Positions 55,200 to 64,000 of a stretch of 64,000 bases of DNA are shown piece after piece. Location of the stretch: assembly GCA_005406025.1 (NCBI GenBank), contig BGZK01001313.1, positions 108,166 to 172,165 of the forward strand, read 5' to 3'. The position numbers and the translations under genes were made by a program. Within the stretch, counting starts at the first letter, position 1, and every line of letters starts with the position of its first letter. The stretch comes from Eumeta japonica. Lineage: Eukaryota; Arthropoda; Insecta; Lepidoptera; Psychidae. Under the pieces are notes generated by a model, which was not told where the DNA came from, searched no databases, and was given only the letters and a program-made list of their open reading frames with translations.

Positions 55200-55793
55200 T
55201 AGGTGTGGGGCGTTACGTCATTTTCAAGAAACTTAACGGAACCAGTGACTTGGTCGGCGTCACCTGTTTTAAAACTAGTGATTTTTGTAACTAGCTATTT
55301 TCATTCAGCTACTGTGATTGTTTGCATAAATACGTCCACCAACTATACAGTTACACACGAAGCGAAAATGAATTAAATTACTGTTTTGTGTTTGTAGCTA
55401 TACAGTTAAATCAATAAATTAACTTTCCTTCATACTTTATTTAGGCTTAGCACTGACTGCATTAAATATATTTATGATTGATTAGTGTTTACTATGAAAC
55501 TATGATTTTGATAAAATTATTAATGCAGGCGCATTTAAAAGTTAATTTGATTGTATATACAATAATATTTGCAGGATTGAAGCGATATATCGCGTATATA
55601 TATCCATATTTTTTAAAATATCGATTTATATCGCCCACTACTAGTTCGGTGTGATGATATGGCATCACGTGTTTGAGAATAACGCATTTACAAAAATCAC
55701 TAATTTTTGGTGACTTGAAACTAGTGATTCAGTTACAAATCGGCGTCACAGGTTATTATTGTATCTAGTGACGTGAAATAACGCCCACGTCTA
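55200..55793. mobile_element. short non-autonomous element with imperfect inverted ends and TA flanks
   Basis: The left end 'ggtgtggggcgttacgtca' (55202) and the right end, reversed, 'gacgtgggcgttatttcac' (55791) are imperfect inverted repeats flanked by TA on both sides. Inside, 'tcggcgtcacctgttttaaa' (55255) and 'tcggcgtcacaggttattat' (55739) are direct repeats, and 'actagtgattt' words occur near both ends. The middle holds 'gcgatatatcgcg' and 'atatcgcccactactag', itself a known repeat-like word. No coding. Boundaries moderately secure. Confidence 0.5.
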
Positions 55794-56119
55794 AAAAGGT
55801 TTGATTTCAATCCCCTTTCTCTCATTTACAAGATACCTAAAATACAAATGCTTCATCGAAGTTTAGGACTGCAGGCACAGGTTACCGATTGCATGAGTGA
55901 TTAAAATAACTAATGCGCGGGTTATGTCGTTACTTATGATGTATTTTTCATCCGAATTAGATGTAATTGCAAAGTTTCAAACAGAATCGACATCATTTTA
56001 TTTACATATAAATATGTAACATGATGTGACCATAGTGTAATTTTATAATATTAAAATTAACTAACGTAGGTAGAAGCCTAATAATGTCTGCCTAAGCTAG
56101 CCTAATGTATTAAAGAAAG

Positions 56120-56335
56120 TAGTCCCAAATATCTTAGAGAAGAATATAATTATAGCGGACCGATATCAAATATTGCACGAACGAAATTGTTCCAATATAA
56201 TCTCATATTACATGAACGATAAAGTACCACAGTATGATCAAAATTACACGAACGAAATTGTTCTATCCACGTATTACATGAAATAAATAGTACTCGGCGA
56301 AATAAAAAGTTCTGAAAAACATCTTAATCCTATTA
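56120..56335. repeat. two-copy tandem duplication, 71-bp period
   Basis: 'cacgaacgaaattgttc' occurs at 56176 and again 71 bases later at 56247. 'tattacatgaa' follows both at similar distances. The core 'gaacgaaattgttc' is itself an imperfect palindrome. Confidence 0.55.
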
Positions 56336-56339
56336 ATAA

Positions 56340-56530
56340 AATTCCACACATCGTACAGTAGTCGCAACTACCAATCTCTAGTCCAGCACGCTTTTGCCTC
56401 CGAACCTGCCCGAATCATTCCGAAGCTAGCCAAAGATGTCCGAGGCAGACCGAAGTTTAAGGTATCGAATTGATGCGTTCAGTTCTCGCGTGATGTGTCA
56501 CATCACATTACGCAGCGCGTAATAATCACG
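56340..56530. promoter_or_regulatory. mixed block with two adjacent palindromes
   Basis: 'gtgatgtgtcacatcac' (56490-56506) is palindromic apart from its central base, and 'ttacgcagcgcgtaa' (56508-56522) has perfect 6-bp arms. The upstream 'cattccgaagctagccaaag' and 'atgtccgaggcagaccgaag' look repeat-like. Protein-binding palindromes are one reading, repeat remains another. Confidence 0.3.
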
Positions 56531-56599
56531 CTAGTAATATTACACGCATCACATTCACAAGGCTAGTATGTAATTTCCTCCGTCAAGAGTTTTTCTTTT

Positions 56600-57545
56600 C
56601 AATGCCTTGTATCTGTTTCCGATATCAATTCAATTCTAATATATTTTTTTACACCGGCCAATGCGCACGGCCAATTACATCGATAGAGGGAAAATTATTA
56701 TTGTACGAATCAACCAGACGATAGAGTGTGAACGTTTACCGCATATTAGCACGACATGAAGTTGTTGCGAAAGGCCGGTTTTCTACGACAATGTTTTCTG
56801 TAAAGGACTCGGTAACACAGTTAGTTGTTGAATGAGATACAGTCATTTTAGTATGGCATGAATCACAAAATATCATTTTGTCAAGTTGTATACGTCTGAA
56901 TTTCAGTTTGTTTATGTTATATTTATCTAAAAGACGGTTAAATGCGAGATTCAACGGTATCTATATATTTGTAGTGAAAGGGTTCCATATCGGCAGTACA
57001 TATTCCAATTGAGAGCGAATCAAAGATTGATCAATGTGAAGGTATGTGGAAGATTGGGTGAACTTAACCCAACAACGAAATACAAATCCGTATTAATTAT
57101 TTATCTTATCTTATTAATTATCCAAGCGTAATTGATTATATTATCAACATGTATATCGATGTGTAGTTTTTTATCAAGTGTGACTCCGAGATCTTGAGTA
57201 GGTTCAATAACATCAAGACGAACACTATTCAACTTGTAAGGATAATGGCTGAAAGTTATTTTTTTTTGTAAAAGTAATTGATTTAAATCTCTTTAAATTA
57301 AAGCTTAACTTATTTATAATACAGTAATCTGAAAATGGATCTAAATCCTGTTGAAATCAGTAGTTCTGCGTGGAATTTTCTATTGTGTGAAAAATTTTAA
57401 AGTCATCATCAGCATATAGAAGGAATTCACAAGTTTTGAAACAATGGTGGACAACATTAATAAAAAAATTAAATAATAAGGATCTAAAATATAGGCTCTG
57501 GGGAATGCCAATAAAATTAGATTCATAACCAACAAGCAAAATTAT
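56600..57545 (-). pseudogene. jockey-like reverse transcriptase, RT core and C-terminal part (relic)
   Basis: The minus-strand frame 57539-57357 reads 'SLYFRSLLFNFFINVVHHCF' and 'KTCEFLLYADDDFKIFHTIE'. The YADD catalytic motif (57416-57405) and the preceding 'P..LLFN.FIND' block identify a jockey-type non-LTR reverse transcriptase. Next come 'FQQDLDPFSDYCIINKLSFN', 'LKRFKSITFTKKN' and 'EPTQDLGVTLDKKLHIDIHV'. Then 'RSQLEYVLPIWNPFTTN', and from 56954 'NLAFNRLLDKYNINKLKFRR' with 'IQLDKMIF', the classic C-terminal region. Several frameshifts and stops make it inactive. It continues upstream beyond an insertion at 57577-58858. Confidence 0.85.
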
Positions 57546-57576
57546 CCTGAAACGCGTATTTTATAAATCTATATGT

Positions 57577-58858
57577 CTATATAGCCTTATAAGTCTTTAT
57601 GAAGCTCCAATAATTCAGTATTTGCTAATCTTAACATAATAAATAAAGGTTGTTTTTACTTAAGTACGTTTACTACTATTTTACCTGGTAACTGTTTACA
57701 GGATCATATTTACTGTTCAATACAGGCTCAAGACTCATATAAAATAATAAAACAAGAGCAATTGCACAAAGGGTATTATACCGGTTACTTAGACTTATAC
57801 GAACTTTTAAGGTTATATGTCAGGCCAGTACGATTCTAAACGCCTATTAGAGCCAATACCAGGAGTATATACACTGAAGAGTAATTACCCTTGTTATTTT
57901 ACTTATATAAATGCTTATTGAGTAGTAAGCGTTTATAAGCACTAAAAATAATGGTTATTTTGTTTATAAGCACTTACGAGGTGACATTTATGACCACTAT
58001 AAGTAATTATAAGGTTAAATGACTTAAATTCATTTACAGTTATTTTTTGGTTTTAAATCAGCTTCAAAGTGTGTTTCTTAAAGATAGGAAATAATTTTTG
58101 GCCAAAATCGATAGATATCTATAAACACAACCATCCTGTACCTCGAATATAATATGATATTTAAGTCTATTCAAGGATTATTAATTCAGTCAAAAGCAAC
58201 ACAACTTTAAATATTTCTATGTCAAAATTGTATAATTAATGGACATTGTGTCGTTTTCCTGATTTGGCATTGCTGAACCCTAAATTTGGTGATCGTGGCG
58301 TGTCCTTTGGTTGTGACACTTGTCGTTATAAAACCAGATATCACTGTCATAGCACTATAACGGATTTCGAAATGCTATCTGAAAAAATGGCAGCTGCCTT
58401 GATTATTAGCTTAACAAATTGATCAATACTAATACTCCAATTCAAAAAGGCGCTTTAATATTGTAACCAAAAACGCGATAGATTTGCACAGAAAATTTAT
58501 GGTTCCCAGAACACACTACATTAAAACTAATCATTCAACAACAGAATAATTTGTAATTTTCCTACTCTGGTAGAGATTAATAGAAAAAATTAAAGTAATC
58601 TACTAAGCTTAACACATCGATTGTGTTCCATCTACGACTCACCACAAATTTTTTTCTGAGCGCGTTATAATCTCATTTTTAATGTAAGCCTATTGTAGTA
58701 AGTTTTGCAATAATATTTGGACTAACGTAATTGTATCATGGGGATAATATTGGTCTGAGCAGCATTTCAAAGTTGTATTACAAATATCTTGTGAATGCAA
58801 ATAGACTTATAAAGCGGGCTCTTTTTTGGACTTGTAAGCGCTTATAAATCCTCTATAG
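57577..58858. mobile_element. DNA element inserted into the jockey-like relic (inverted ends, subterminal repeats)
   Basis: Ends 'ctatatagccttataag' (57577) and, reversed, 'ctatagaggatttataag' (from 58858) form an imperfect inverted repeat of about 28 bases. The word 'ttataagcacttac' or 'taagcgcttataa' recurs internally near 57925-57975 and at the right end, as transposase-binding subterminal repeats do in hAT-like elements. The 1.28-kb body has no recognisable coding. Jockey-like coding resumes on either side, so this is an insertion. No convincing target duplication was found, so the superfamily is undecided. Confidence 0.55.
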
Positions 58859-58889
58859 CCCTGATGAAACCATGGCTTTGTGTTAAGTA

Positions 58890-59400
58890 TAAACATGATA
58901 TTCGCTTCTAGCTTTTGGTAACGATCTCTTGCATTCGGTCAAATATGTAGGATTTAAATCAATGCCATAAATTTCCACTAATACAATAGAAAGCGAGCTT
59001 TTCAAGAAGTATTCTGTTGCAGTCTGTAGAATGTCTTACGAAGTCAGTATAGTATACTATCGGTTTGTTTATTTCCATTTAATCCTTCAAAAATGTACGT
59101 CGGATATACAATCAAATTTGTAGTTATCGAGCAGCATTGTACAAAATCGTGGTTTTTGTTCAGTAATGATATTATGTAGAGAAGGACAAGTAATGTTATG
59201 CACTAATCTTACGAAGAGCTTCAACAGAGCGGAAAAGAATGATATAGAACGATGATATTCAACATCACTCTTCGACTGTCCCTTATGCAGGCACAATACT
59301 AATAGATTTCTAGATAGTGAGAAAAACTCCTTTCAAACAACCATTAAACACATATTGTAATGGTTGGCGAATGGAAGCATCTAAGAAATGACGGAGAGAT
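58890..59400 (-). pseudogene. jockey-like reverse transcriptase, N-terminal RT part (relic, upstream of insertion)
   Basis: Minus-strand codons read 'PLQYVFNGCLKGVF' (to ~59330), 'KGQSKSDVEYHRSISFFSAL' and 'LKLFVRLVHNITCPSLHNII' (59280-59170). After a frameshift, 'TNLIVYPTYIFEGLNGNKQT', 'DSILY', 'NRILLEKLAFYCISGNLWH' and 'FKSYIFDRMQEIV' follow (to ~58925). This is the order of jockey-type RT blocks: 'P.hKsGsk.dv.NYRPIS.LS', then 'vD.iYtDf.KAFD', then 'GI.GnLl.WfkSYL.dR'. With the 56.6-57.5 kb piece it forms one element split by the insertion. Confidence 0.8.
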
Positions 59401-59780
59401 GTCAGCGCCCGCGCCTTGGAGATGTCAAACGTACGAGGCTCCTTAACTGCATCGTCTGTAATTAGATAAACACAGGCGATAATGTATGTATAGCAGAAAT
59501 CAAAACTTTAGTATGTATTTTAATCGATTATATAGTAATATATAGCTTTCAGTGCTTGGAAGACTTTTTTATCAATAATTATTCTAAAATAGGTTAAAGC
59601 GTTATCAGTGAAAATAACGATTAACGATCCCATAAAACGAACGAATCCATTTTATTACAGTTTAGATTTTCTTTGAGACTTGGGAAATTATGATATTTGT
59701 CGAAAACGTATTCTATTCTATATAAAAATGTATCAAGAGGTTTATTTGGTCACATACGTCGACGACTCGCGCTTGAGCCA
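59401..59780. other. AT-rich stretch, nothing assigned
   Basis: A short GC-rich spot at 59.40-59.45 kb ('gcgcccgcgccttggagatg'). No gene. Confidence 0.4.
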
Positions 59781-59781
59781 A

Positions 59782-59872
59782 TTTATATATATATGTATGT
59801 ATATTTGGCTTAAATTGGCTATTTTTGATATTGATATATATACATATATATATATATATATATTAATATTAA
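59782..59872. repeat. (AT)n-rich microsatellite region
   Basis: Two TA runs (59783-59800 and 59834-59864) separated by 'ttggcttaaattggct'. Open frames across it are low complexity. Confidence 0.8.
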
Positions 59873-59879
59873 AAATATC

Positions 59880-60265
59880 ATAAATGGCGTGTCGATCCGA
59901 GGGCCTAAATTAAAACTGCCGCAAGCCGCGAACGTATAGACGAAACAAATAAACGCGGACGGCAAATCCCAGGAAGCCGGAGTATTTAACATACAAAGTC
60001 GGTGACGCGCCGGCTGTTTTCTTAACTTGACAGTGTACACGAATATATTTCGTAGCGTTCGCGCTTCGCTGGCTCTTTCGACGTTAAGGATTCCGACGTC
60101 GGCCGCCCGCGAGGAGCGGCGCGGCAGTGCGCGAATCTCTTAGACGAGATGCATTGACACGCCGCGAAAGGGAAGGCGCGCGAGCGCGGCGGCTGACGCG
60201 TTGGCGTTTTATTATTAGAATGCGTTTGCGCTCGGAGCAACTTTAAACTTCAACTGAAGTGATTC
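59880..60265. promoter_or_regulatory. CpG-rich block, candidate regulatory element
   Basis: 'gtcggccgcccgcgaggagc', 'aaggcgcgcgagcgcggcgg' and 'ctgacgcgttggcgttttat' with 'tattagaatgcg' make a CpG-rich island with a Hox-like 'ttttattatta' core. It begins at 'cgatccgagggcctaaatt'. The minus-strand frame over it is not protein-like. Similar in make-up to the blocks at 40.5, 42.2 and 43.0 kb. Confidence 0.3.
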
Positions 60266-60329
60266 TAACTTTGCTTTAGAGAGACATGAGGTTAGAATAA
60301 TTTCGCAGTGTCAGTTCTTAATTCGTTTA

Positions 60330-60485
60330 CTGTCGTTTACTAGCTTTCCAACCGCGGCTACGTCCGCACGGGCATATCAGCAAAATGTATTCCTTCATCT
60401 TTTATATCTCATATCTCTCCGTCTCCCTGTCGATTGCAATCTCGTTTCGCTTTGATTCTGGTCGGCGGCTTTATTACCTAAAAGA
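60330..60485 (+). repeat. RTE-driven SINE head plus short cryptic-hexamer stretch
   Basis: 'ctagctttccaaccgcggct' with 'acgtccgcacgggc' matches the 'agcttttgcccgcggcttcgcccgc' head. 'gtctccctgtcgattgcaat' and 'ctcgtttcgctttgattctg' after it use the cryptic-hexamer words. Confidence 0.45.
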
Positions 60486-60748
60486 AATCGATTTCTGATT
60501 TCGCATGATTTTAAAATTATTTTAGTAATTCTTAACAGTGTTGCCTCTACAATGAAATCACTAAATTATCATAATGAAATTAAATCGCATATTTGAATTC
60601 AAAAACCGTTAGGGATCGCGATTTCGCAATTATTCGGAAATTACGCTCTCAAACCAAAGACTGGTCTATAGCGATTCTCAAGCGATTTACAATCGATTTT
60701 CCGTCATTCGTATTTCGTATAAAGTGAATAATATTTTTTTATGTAAAT

Positions 60749-61124
60749 CGTTAGATTAAATAAAATCTTTGCACATTTATCGAGGACCTAAGTCATTACA
60801 ATAATATGGTATAATTGGACTGATCTGATGATGGAACCAGAAGGTAGACATAGAAATTCCATAATGGAATAACATATCCTAGTTGTGTTTGAGCTTGTCA
60901 GAGTTGTCTTGAGATGTACTCTCACCATGAGTGATTTTCAGGGTCTGATGATGGAGACGGAAGGTAAGCACTAGCACTCCATAATATAACAACGTAGTCT
61001 AGCCTTATTTGGACTTAATGGAATTTTTTAAATGGATTTTGACTATAATTGGCTTTATATTATACCATATTATTGTATAGCCATCGGTCCTCGATAAGTG
61101 TGCAAAGTTTTATTTTATCTAACG
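60749..61124. mobile_element. MITE-like element with ~66-bp inverted ends and internal direct repeats
   Basis: 60749-60815 ('cgttagattaaataaaatc' to 'ataatatggtataat') is the reverse complement of 61059-61124 with few mismatches. Weaker inverted similarity continues outside the arms, so the true ends may lie further out. Inside, 'ctgatgatggaaccagaagg' (60825) and 'ctgatgatggagacggaagg' (60955) begin two direct repeats about 65-70 bases long, 130 apart. No coding and no clear target duplication. Confidence 0.7.
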
Positions 61125-61249
61125 CTTTAAAGTCACTCAAAATTGCGTATAAGAATAACATTTTTTTATACCTAACAATTTCGAGTCACAAATCGATTCC
61201 GGAATCGCAATCGATTTTCACTTTTACGTAATAAGGCCACCGAGTTCTG

Positions 61250-61410
61250 TTTCAGATATTGATCCCGGTCAAGCTCTTGATTCTGAATCCGATCCCACAT
61301 TCAACTTGACCACGACCTCGTTCTTAATTTCAGTCCCGGTCCTGTTTCTGGACAGTCTCGCTTTCGATTTCGATACAGTTATTATTACGGTCTCCGCTCC
61401 GATTACCGCG
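61250..61410. repeat. cryptic hexamer-type repeat, copy 4
   Basis: 'gatcccggtcaagctcttg', 'gaatccgatcccacattc', 'cagtcccggtcctgtttc' and 'tcgctttcgatttcgatac' show the same loose 6-base alternation as at 3.74 and 27.3 kb. Confidence 0.45.
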
Positions 61411-61729
61411 AAGCCGGGGCAAACTTTAATACCAAAATAAAACATGTATATGTAATTTTTATTAGTGAAATGATTTTTAGAATCGGTGTAGTGGTTTGAT
61501 TAAAAGTGATGTAAAAAGATAGTGCATGGAGTTCGGACGGAAGAAGTGAAACTTCATAAGGTGGAAATGAAAATAGGAAGAGGTAGAAATTGATTTTTAG
61601 TGAACTCATATTGTTTCTTTAAAACAAACTTTATTAACATTGCTTACAATTCACAATTGATCGCATCTTTTAATTATGATTTTCGAGTGGAGAAATATCC
61701 AAATCTATTGGAATATTGGACGCTACTCG

Positions 61730-61910
61730 TTGCTAACGCTCGCGCTGGCCTGTAACAGGTATACTACGCGCATGTGTTCGAGTGCCACGCATTCACTCTC
61801 GCTCTCTCTGTCTCTTTCTATCCCCCCTCCCCAGGAGCGTTGAACGTTTAACGCAACAGCGCTTTCATACCCTCCATGGTAGCGTTAAACGTTTAACGCC
61901 TTCTTGAAGT
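61730..61910. repeat. repeat-like block with duplicated palindrome gcgttaaacgtttaacgc
   Basis: 'gcgttaaacgtttaacgc' at 61882-61899 is a perfect 18-base palindrome. 61837-61854 ('gcgttgaacgtttaacgc') differs by one base. Upstream is a pyrimidine run ('actctcgctctctctgtctc'). Palindromes 45 bases apart could be paired protein-binding sites or part of an interspersed repeat. Confidence 0.5.
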
Positions 61911-62425
61911 CGCATTAGGTTTCACTTCAAAACATGTGCGTTTTTGAATGCAGTGTTGTGTCGTAATTTTAAGTCAAATCAAAGGTCTATTTTTCGAGTT
62001 TTGCGACGACAAACAGAAGTTGAATAATTTAAATAAAGACAAGATTTATGCAGTGCCTCTAACGGTCATTTTATGTAACCTACAAATTCCTACTCAAATT
62101 GTAGTAAATGCAAATGCTATTTCAATAACTAAAACCTTACACTTGATTCTAGAAGAGTGGATATAGACAACAGAACACTTGAAATGAGTCATAATCTTTA
62201 CGAATCTACCCTTCGTTCAAAAGACAATTTTCCCTCAATTAGTACTAACAAGAAACTTGAAGTTAACCTATTTGGATTTTTTTTAAGCTTAATCACATTT
62301 AGATATGAAACTATATCAGAAATAAATTCATTAAAAGCCAAGCAGTTTACTTTAATGTTAACTAAATTCCTTTAAATATTTAGAAATTGAATAATAGTGA
62401 TTTTTAATTAAGTATATGTTTAATA
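61911..62425. other. AT-rich stretch, possibly 3' flank of the jockey-like relic
   Basis: Two plus-strand frames of 72 codons each (61948 and 62157) have no recognisable similarity and are probably chance. The jockey-like relic ends just to the right. Confidence 0.35.
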
Positions 62426-62429
62426 ATGA

Positions 62430-63020
62430 TTTTGAATATGATAAAAATTCTTAGGAACTCGTAACAAAATTTTTTATCATATATGGATGAGACAAAGATA
62501 TGTATAAAAAATATGTTAAATTTACATAACGATAAATTTTCTATATCTGCAGGTACCTTATTGAACTTGAGCAAAGAGAACCCCCTGATTGAATTTGTAA
62601 CTTCATATAGTCCACTAATATGTATAACATGTAAACATAGTTTTTTTACTTCTCTTATTGAATTTACTTGGATTGTTATTTACGTTAAACATTTCTATTT
62701 TTTTCTCTTACATATATTAAATTTTCGATGTACGAAAATTTATTATATCTATCTAGGATTATGTATGAGTCTGAGACGCCAGAATTAAAATACTAAATTT
62801 TTCTAAACTTTATTCTGAAAGGTGCTCTAGGTCCCAGCTTGTAAGTTGCCCAAATGTCCCGCTTATGAACCGTAAAAATTCTACAGATATCCGCAGCACT
62901 TCGCCAGAGCAAGATATTGTATGTCATCATGCCATAGAGGCAGCTAAAATAAAATAGTCCCGCGGGTTGGACATCCGACTAATTTAAAAGCTGCAAATAG
63001 CTTGAACTTCAACTGCCTTT
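62430..63020 (-). pseudogene. jockey-like reverse transcriptase, C-terminal relic, second element
   Basis: Minus-strand codons read 'QPAGLFYFSCLYGMMTYNIL' and 'LWRSAADICRIFTVHKRDIW' with 'ATYKLGPRAPFRIKFRKI' and a stop (62975-62805). This is the family pattern 'ARLVYFxxxHSxMTYGIxLWGxxxxxxxIFxLQKRAIRxIxxLxPRxSxR'. Past the stop, 'NKFSYIENLIYVRE' (~62725) and 'FNKVPADIENLSLCKF' (~62565-62520) continue the C-terminus. Upstream, 'SSSYLQLL' (~63010) fits the preceding helix. The plus-strand 101-codon frame at 62483 is its antisense shadow. 5'-truncated; differs from the 56.6-59.4 kb relic, so it is a separate insertion. Confidence 0.8.
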
Positions 63021-63745
63021 AAGAGGTAATTTAAGACCTTGTGATATAGCCGTTCATTTTCTCATATTTAGGTATGTATTTCTTTGGCCTTTACGATACC
63101 GAAATTAATGATACATTTGTGTGCATAAAATTAAGAGAAGATCTGTGCCCAACACTAATATAGAGATGTAAAGTAAGTTACCTACCATTAAGATCCATGC
63201 AGTTGAAACGGCGATTTGTAAAATAAATGAAACACATATAACCGAATGACATTTTTTCACGTTTTGATGGACAAAACCAATTTCTTCTTTTAAGAACGAA
63301 ATTTAATTTTCACATTTTTTTAATGGTTTTAAGACAATTTAACAGTCGTATCAGTTTTTAAATAACTTCACTGTCGACGCAAACCCTCCCATTATCTTTT
63401 GTTTCAGACTGATTGGGCGAAGCAATTTAATTATACGAAATTATACTTCGGACAAAAATGTAAATTACTAATAAGTATGAGGTATTTTACAATGACATGT
63501 AATAAGACACTATTTAAAAAATAAAATGTTTTGTTTTGTAATATGTTTTATACTATGTCATAATATAGTACGTTAGTATTATTATATAATATAATATTGT
63601 AACACGTATGAATGTACTGTAATATAATACACCGTGATTACGGTTATTTTATTCTTAATAAAACAAGTAAATTTTATTTGATTTATAAAATTAAAGCTCT
63701 AGTACTGATAGTCTTGGATTTTGTCTCTTTTATAGTTATTTGCTA
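63021..63745. other. AT-rich stretch, nothing assigned
   Basis: 'tatataatataatattg' tracts near 63.58 kb. No gene. Confidence 0.4.
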
Positions 63746-63754
63746 TATTTTTGT

Positions 63755-63870
63755 AACGAACTAGCTGTCCCAGTAGACGTCTTTCTGCCCTTCCCGCTAA
63801 GGGAAGTGACGGTAAAATAAATACTCGCCGTTTCACCTAAGTGTAAATACAATAAATTTCTTACATTTTG
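63755..63870 (+). repeat. RTE-type repeat head ('actagctgtcccagtagacg')
   Basis: 'gaactagctgtcccagtaga' followed by 'cgtctttctgccc' is a frequent opening of lepidopteran RTE/SINE repeats. Its continuation to the window end is AT-rich. Confidence 0.5.
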
Positions 63871-64000
63871 TACCGAGGCCGAACGCCTGTTGTTAACACA
63901 CAAGCTAAAATCAAAAGTATAGCGCTTAAATATCCTTCATGTTCAGTATTTACTACCAATTTTCATAATGGCCAATTTTGTCGAATGGTGAAGTTGATGT

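Noticed and set aside
59087..59296. Treating the 69-codon frame as a host gene
   Set aside because: Its content matches the N-terminal RT block of a jockey-like element and it continues in other frames.
62483..62788. 101-codon plus-strand frame
   Set aside because: Lies antisense to a recognisable jockey-like C-terminal relic.
1..64000. CRISPR array, bacterial operons or a phage-defence system
   Set aside because: No regularly spaced identical repeats, no ribosome-binding-site-led gene runs. Composition and repeats indicate an insect nuclear genome.
1..64000. Telomeric (ttagg)n repeats or rRNA genes
   Set aside because: No tandem TTAGG/CCTAA run and no conserved rRNA core words were seen on either strand.

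Overview
The window looks like nuclear DNA of a moth or butterfly. It is AT-rich throughout, has no bacterial-style gene packing, and carries repeat types that I know from Lepidoptera. These are decayed non-LTR retrotransposon tails, a tRNA-headed SINE-like family, 'ggttccgtacctca' repeat ends and RTE-type tails with 'gacagacagac'. No complete host protein-coding gene could be recognised. Most open frames are chance frames or antisense shadows of transposon remains.

Layout. 1-9 kb: AT-rich DNA with two unassigned minus-strand frames, a hexamer-type cryptic repeat (3.7-4.0 kb), two SINE-like copies (6.5 and 8.5 kb) and a Penelope-like GIY-YIG endonuclease fragment (7.0 kb). 9-20 kb: an RTE-like 3' end (9.3 kb), GC-rich blocks at 9.9-10.3 and 18.9-19.3 kb, and a longer RTE-like relic (15 kb). 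20-33 kb: the densest mobile-element zone. It holds two minus-strand SINE copies, a second long RTE-like relic, a 1.3-kb foldback element with long inverted arms and TA duplications (24.5-25.9 kb), and a hAT element with a perfect 8-bp target duplication (30.9-32.2 kb). 33-44 kb: a scrambled coding relic of unknown identity, an RTE-like relic on the minus strand (39.5-39.9 kb), and several GC-rich blocks that look like non-coding regulatory DNA or CpG-rich islands.

44-56 kb: long AT-rich DNA, an internally deleted pogo-like element (47.5-49.1 kb), another RTE-like 3' end, a candidate two-exon unit on the minus strand (50.8-51.1 kb), hairpins, a SINE-like copy and a short TIR element (55.2-55.8 kb). 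56-64 kb: a jockey-like reverse transcriptase relic on the minus strand, split by a 1.28-kb insert with inverted ends; a GC-rich block; a 376-bp MITE-like hairpin; and a second jockey-like C-terminal relic (62.4-63.0 kb).

The genes do not form a pathway. The picture is an intergenic or intronic landscape, possibly near a developmentally regulated gene because of the islands of GC-rich, homeodomain-site-containing DNA. Layers of transposons have inserted into it and into one another.
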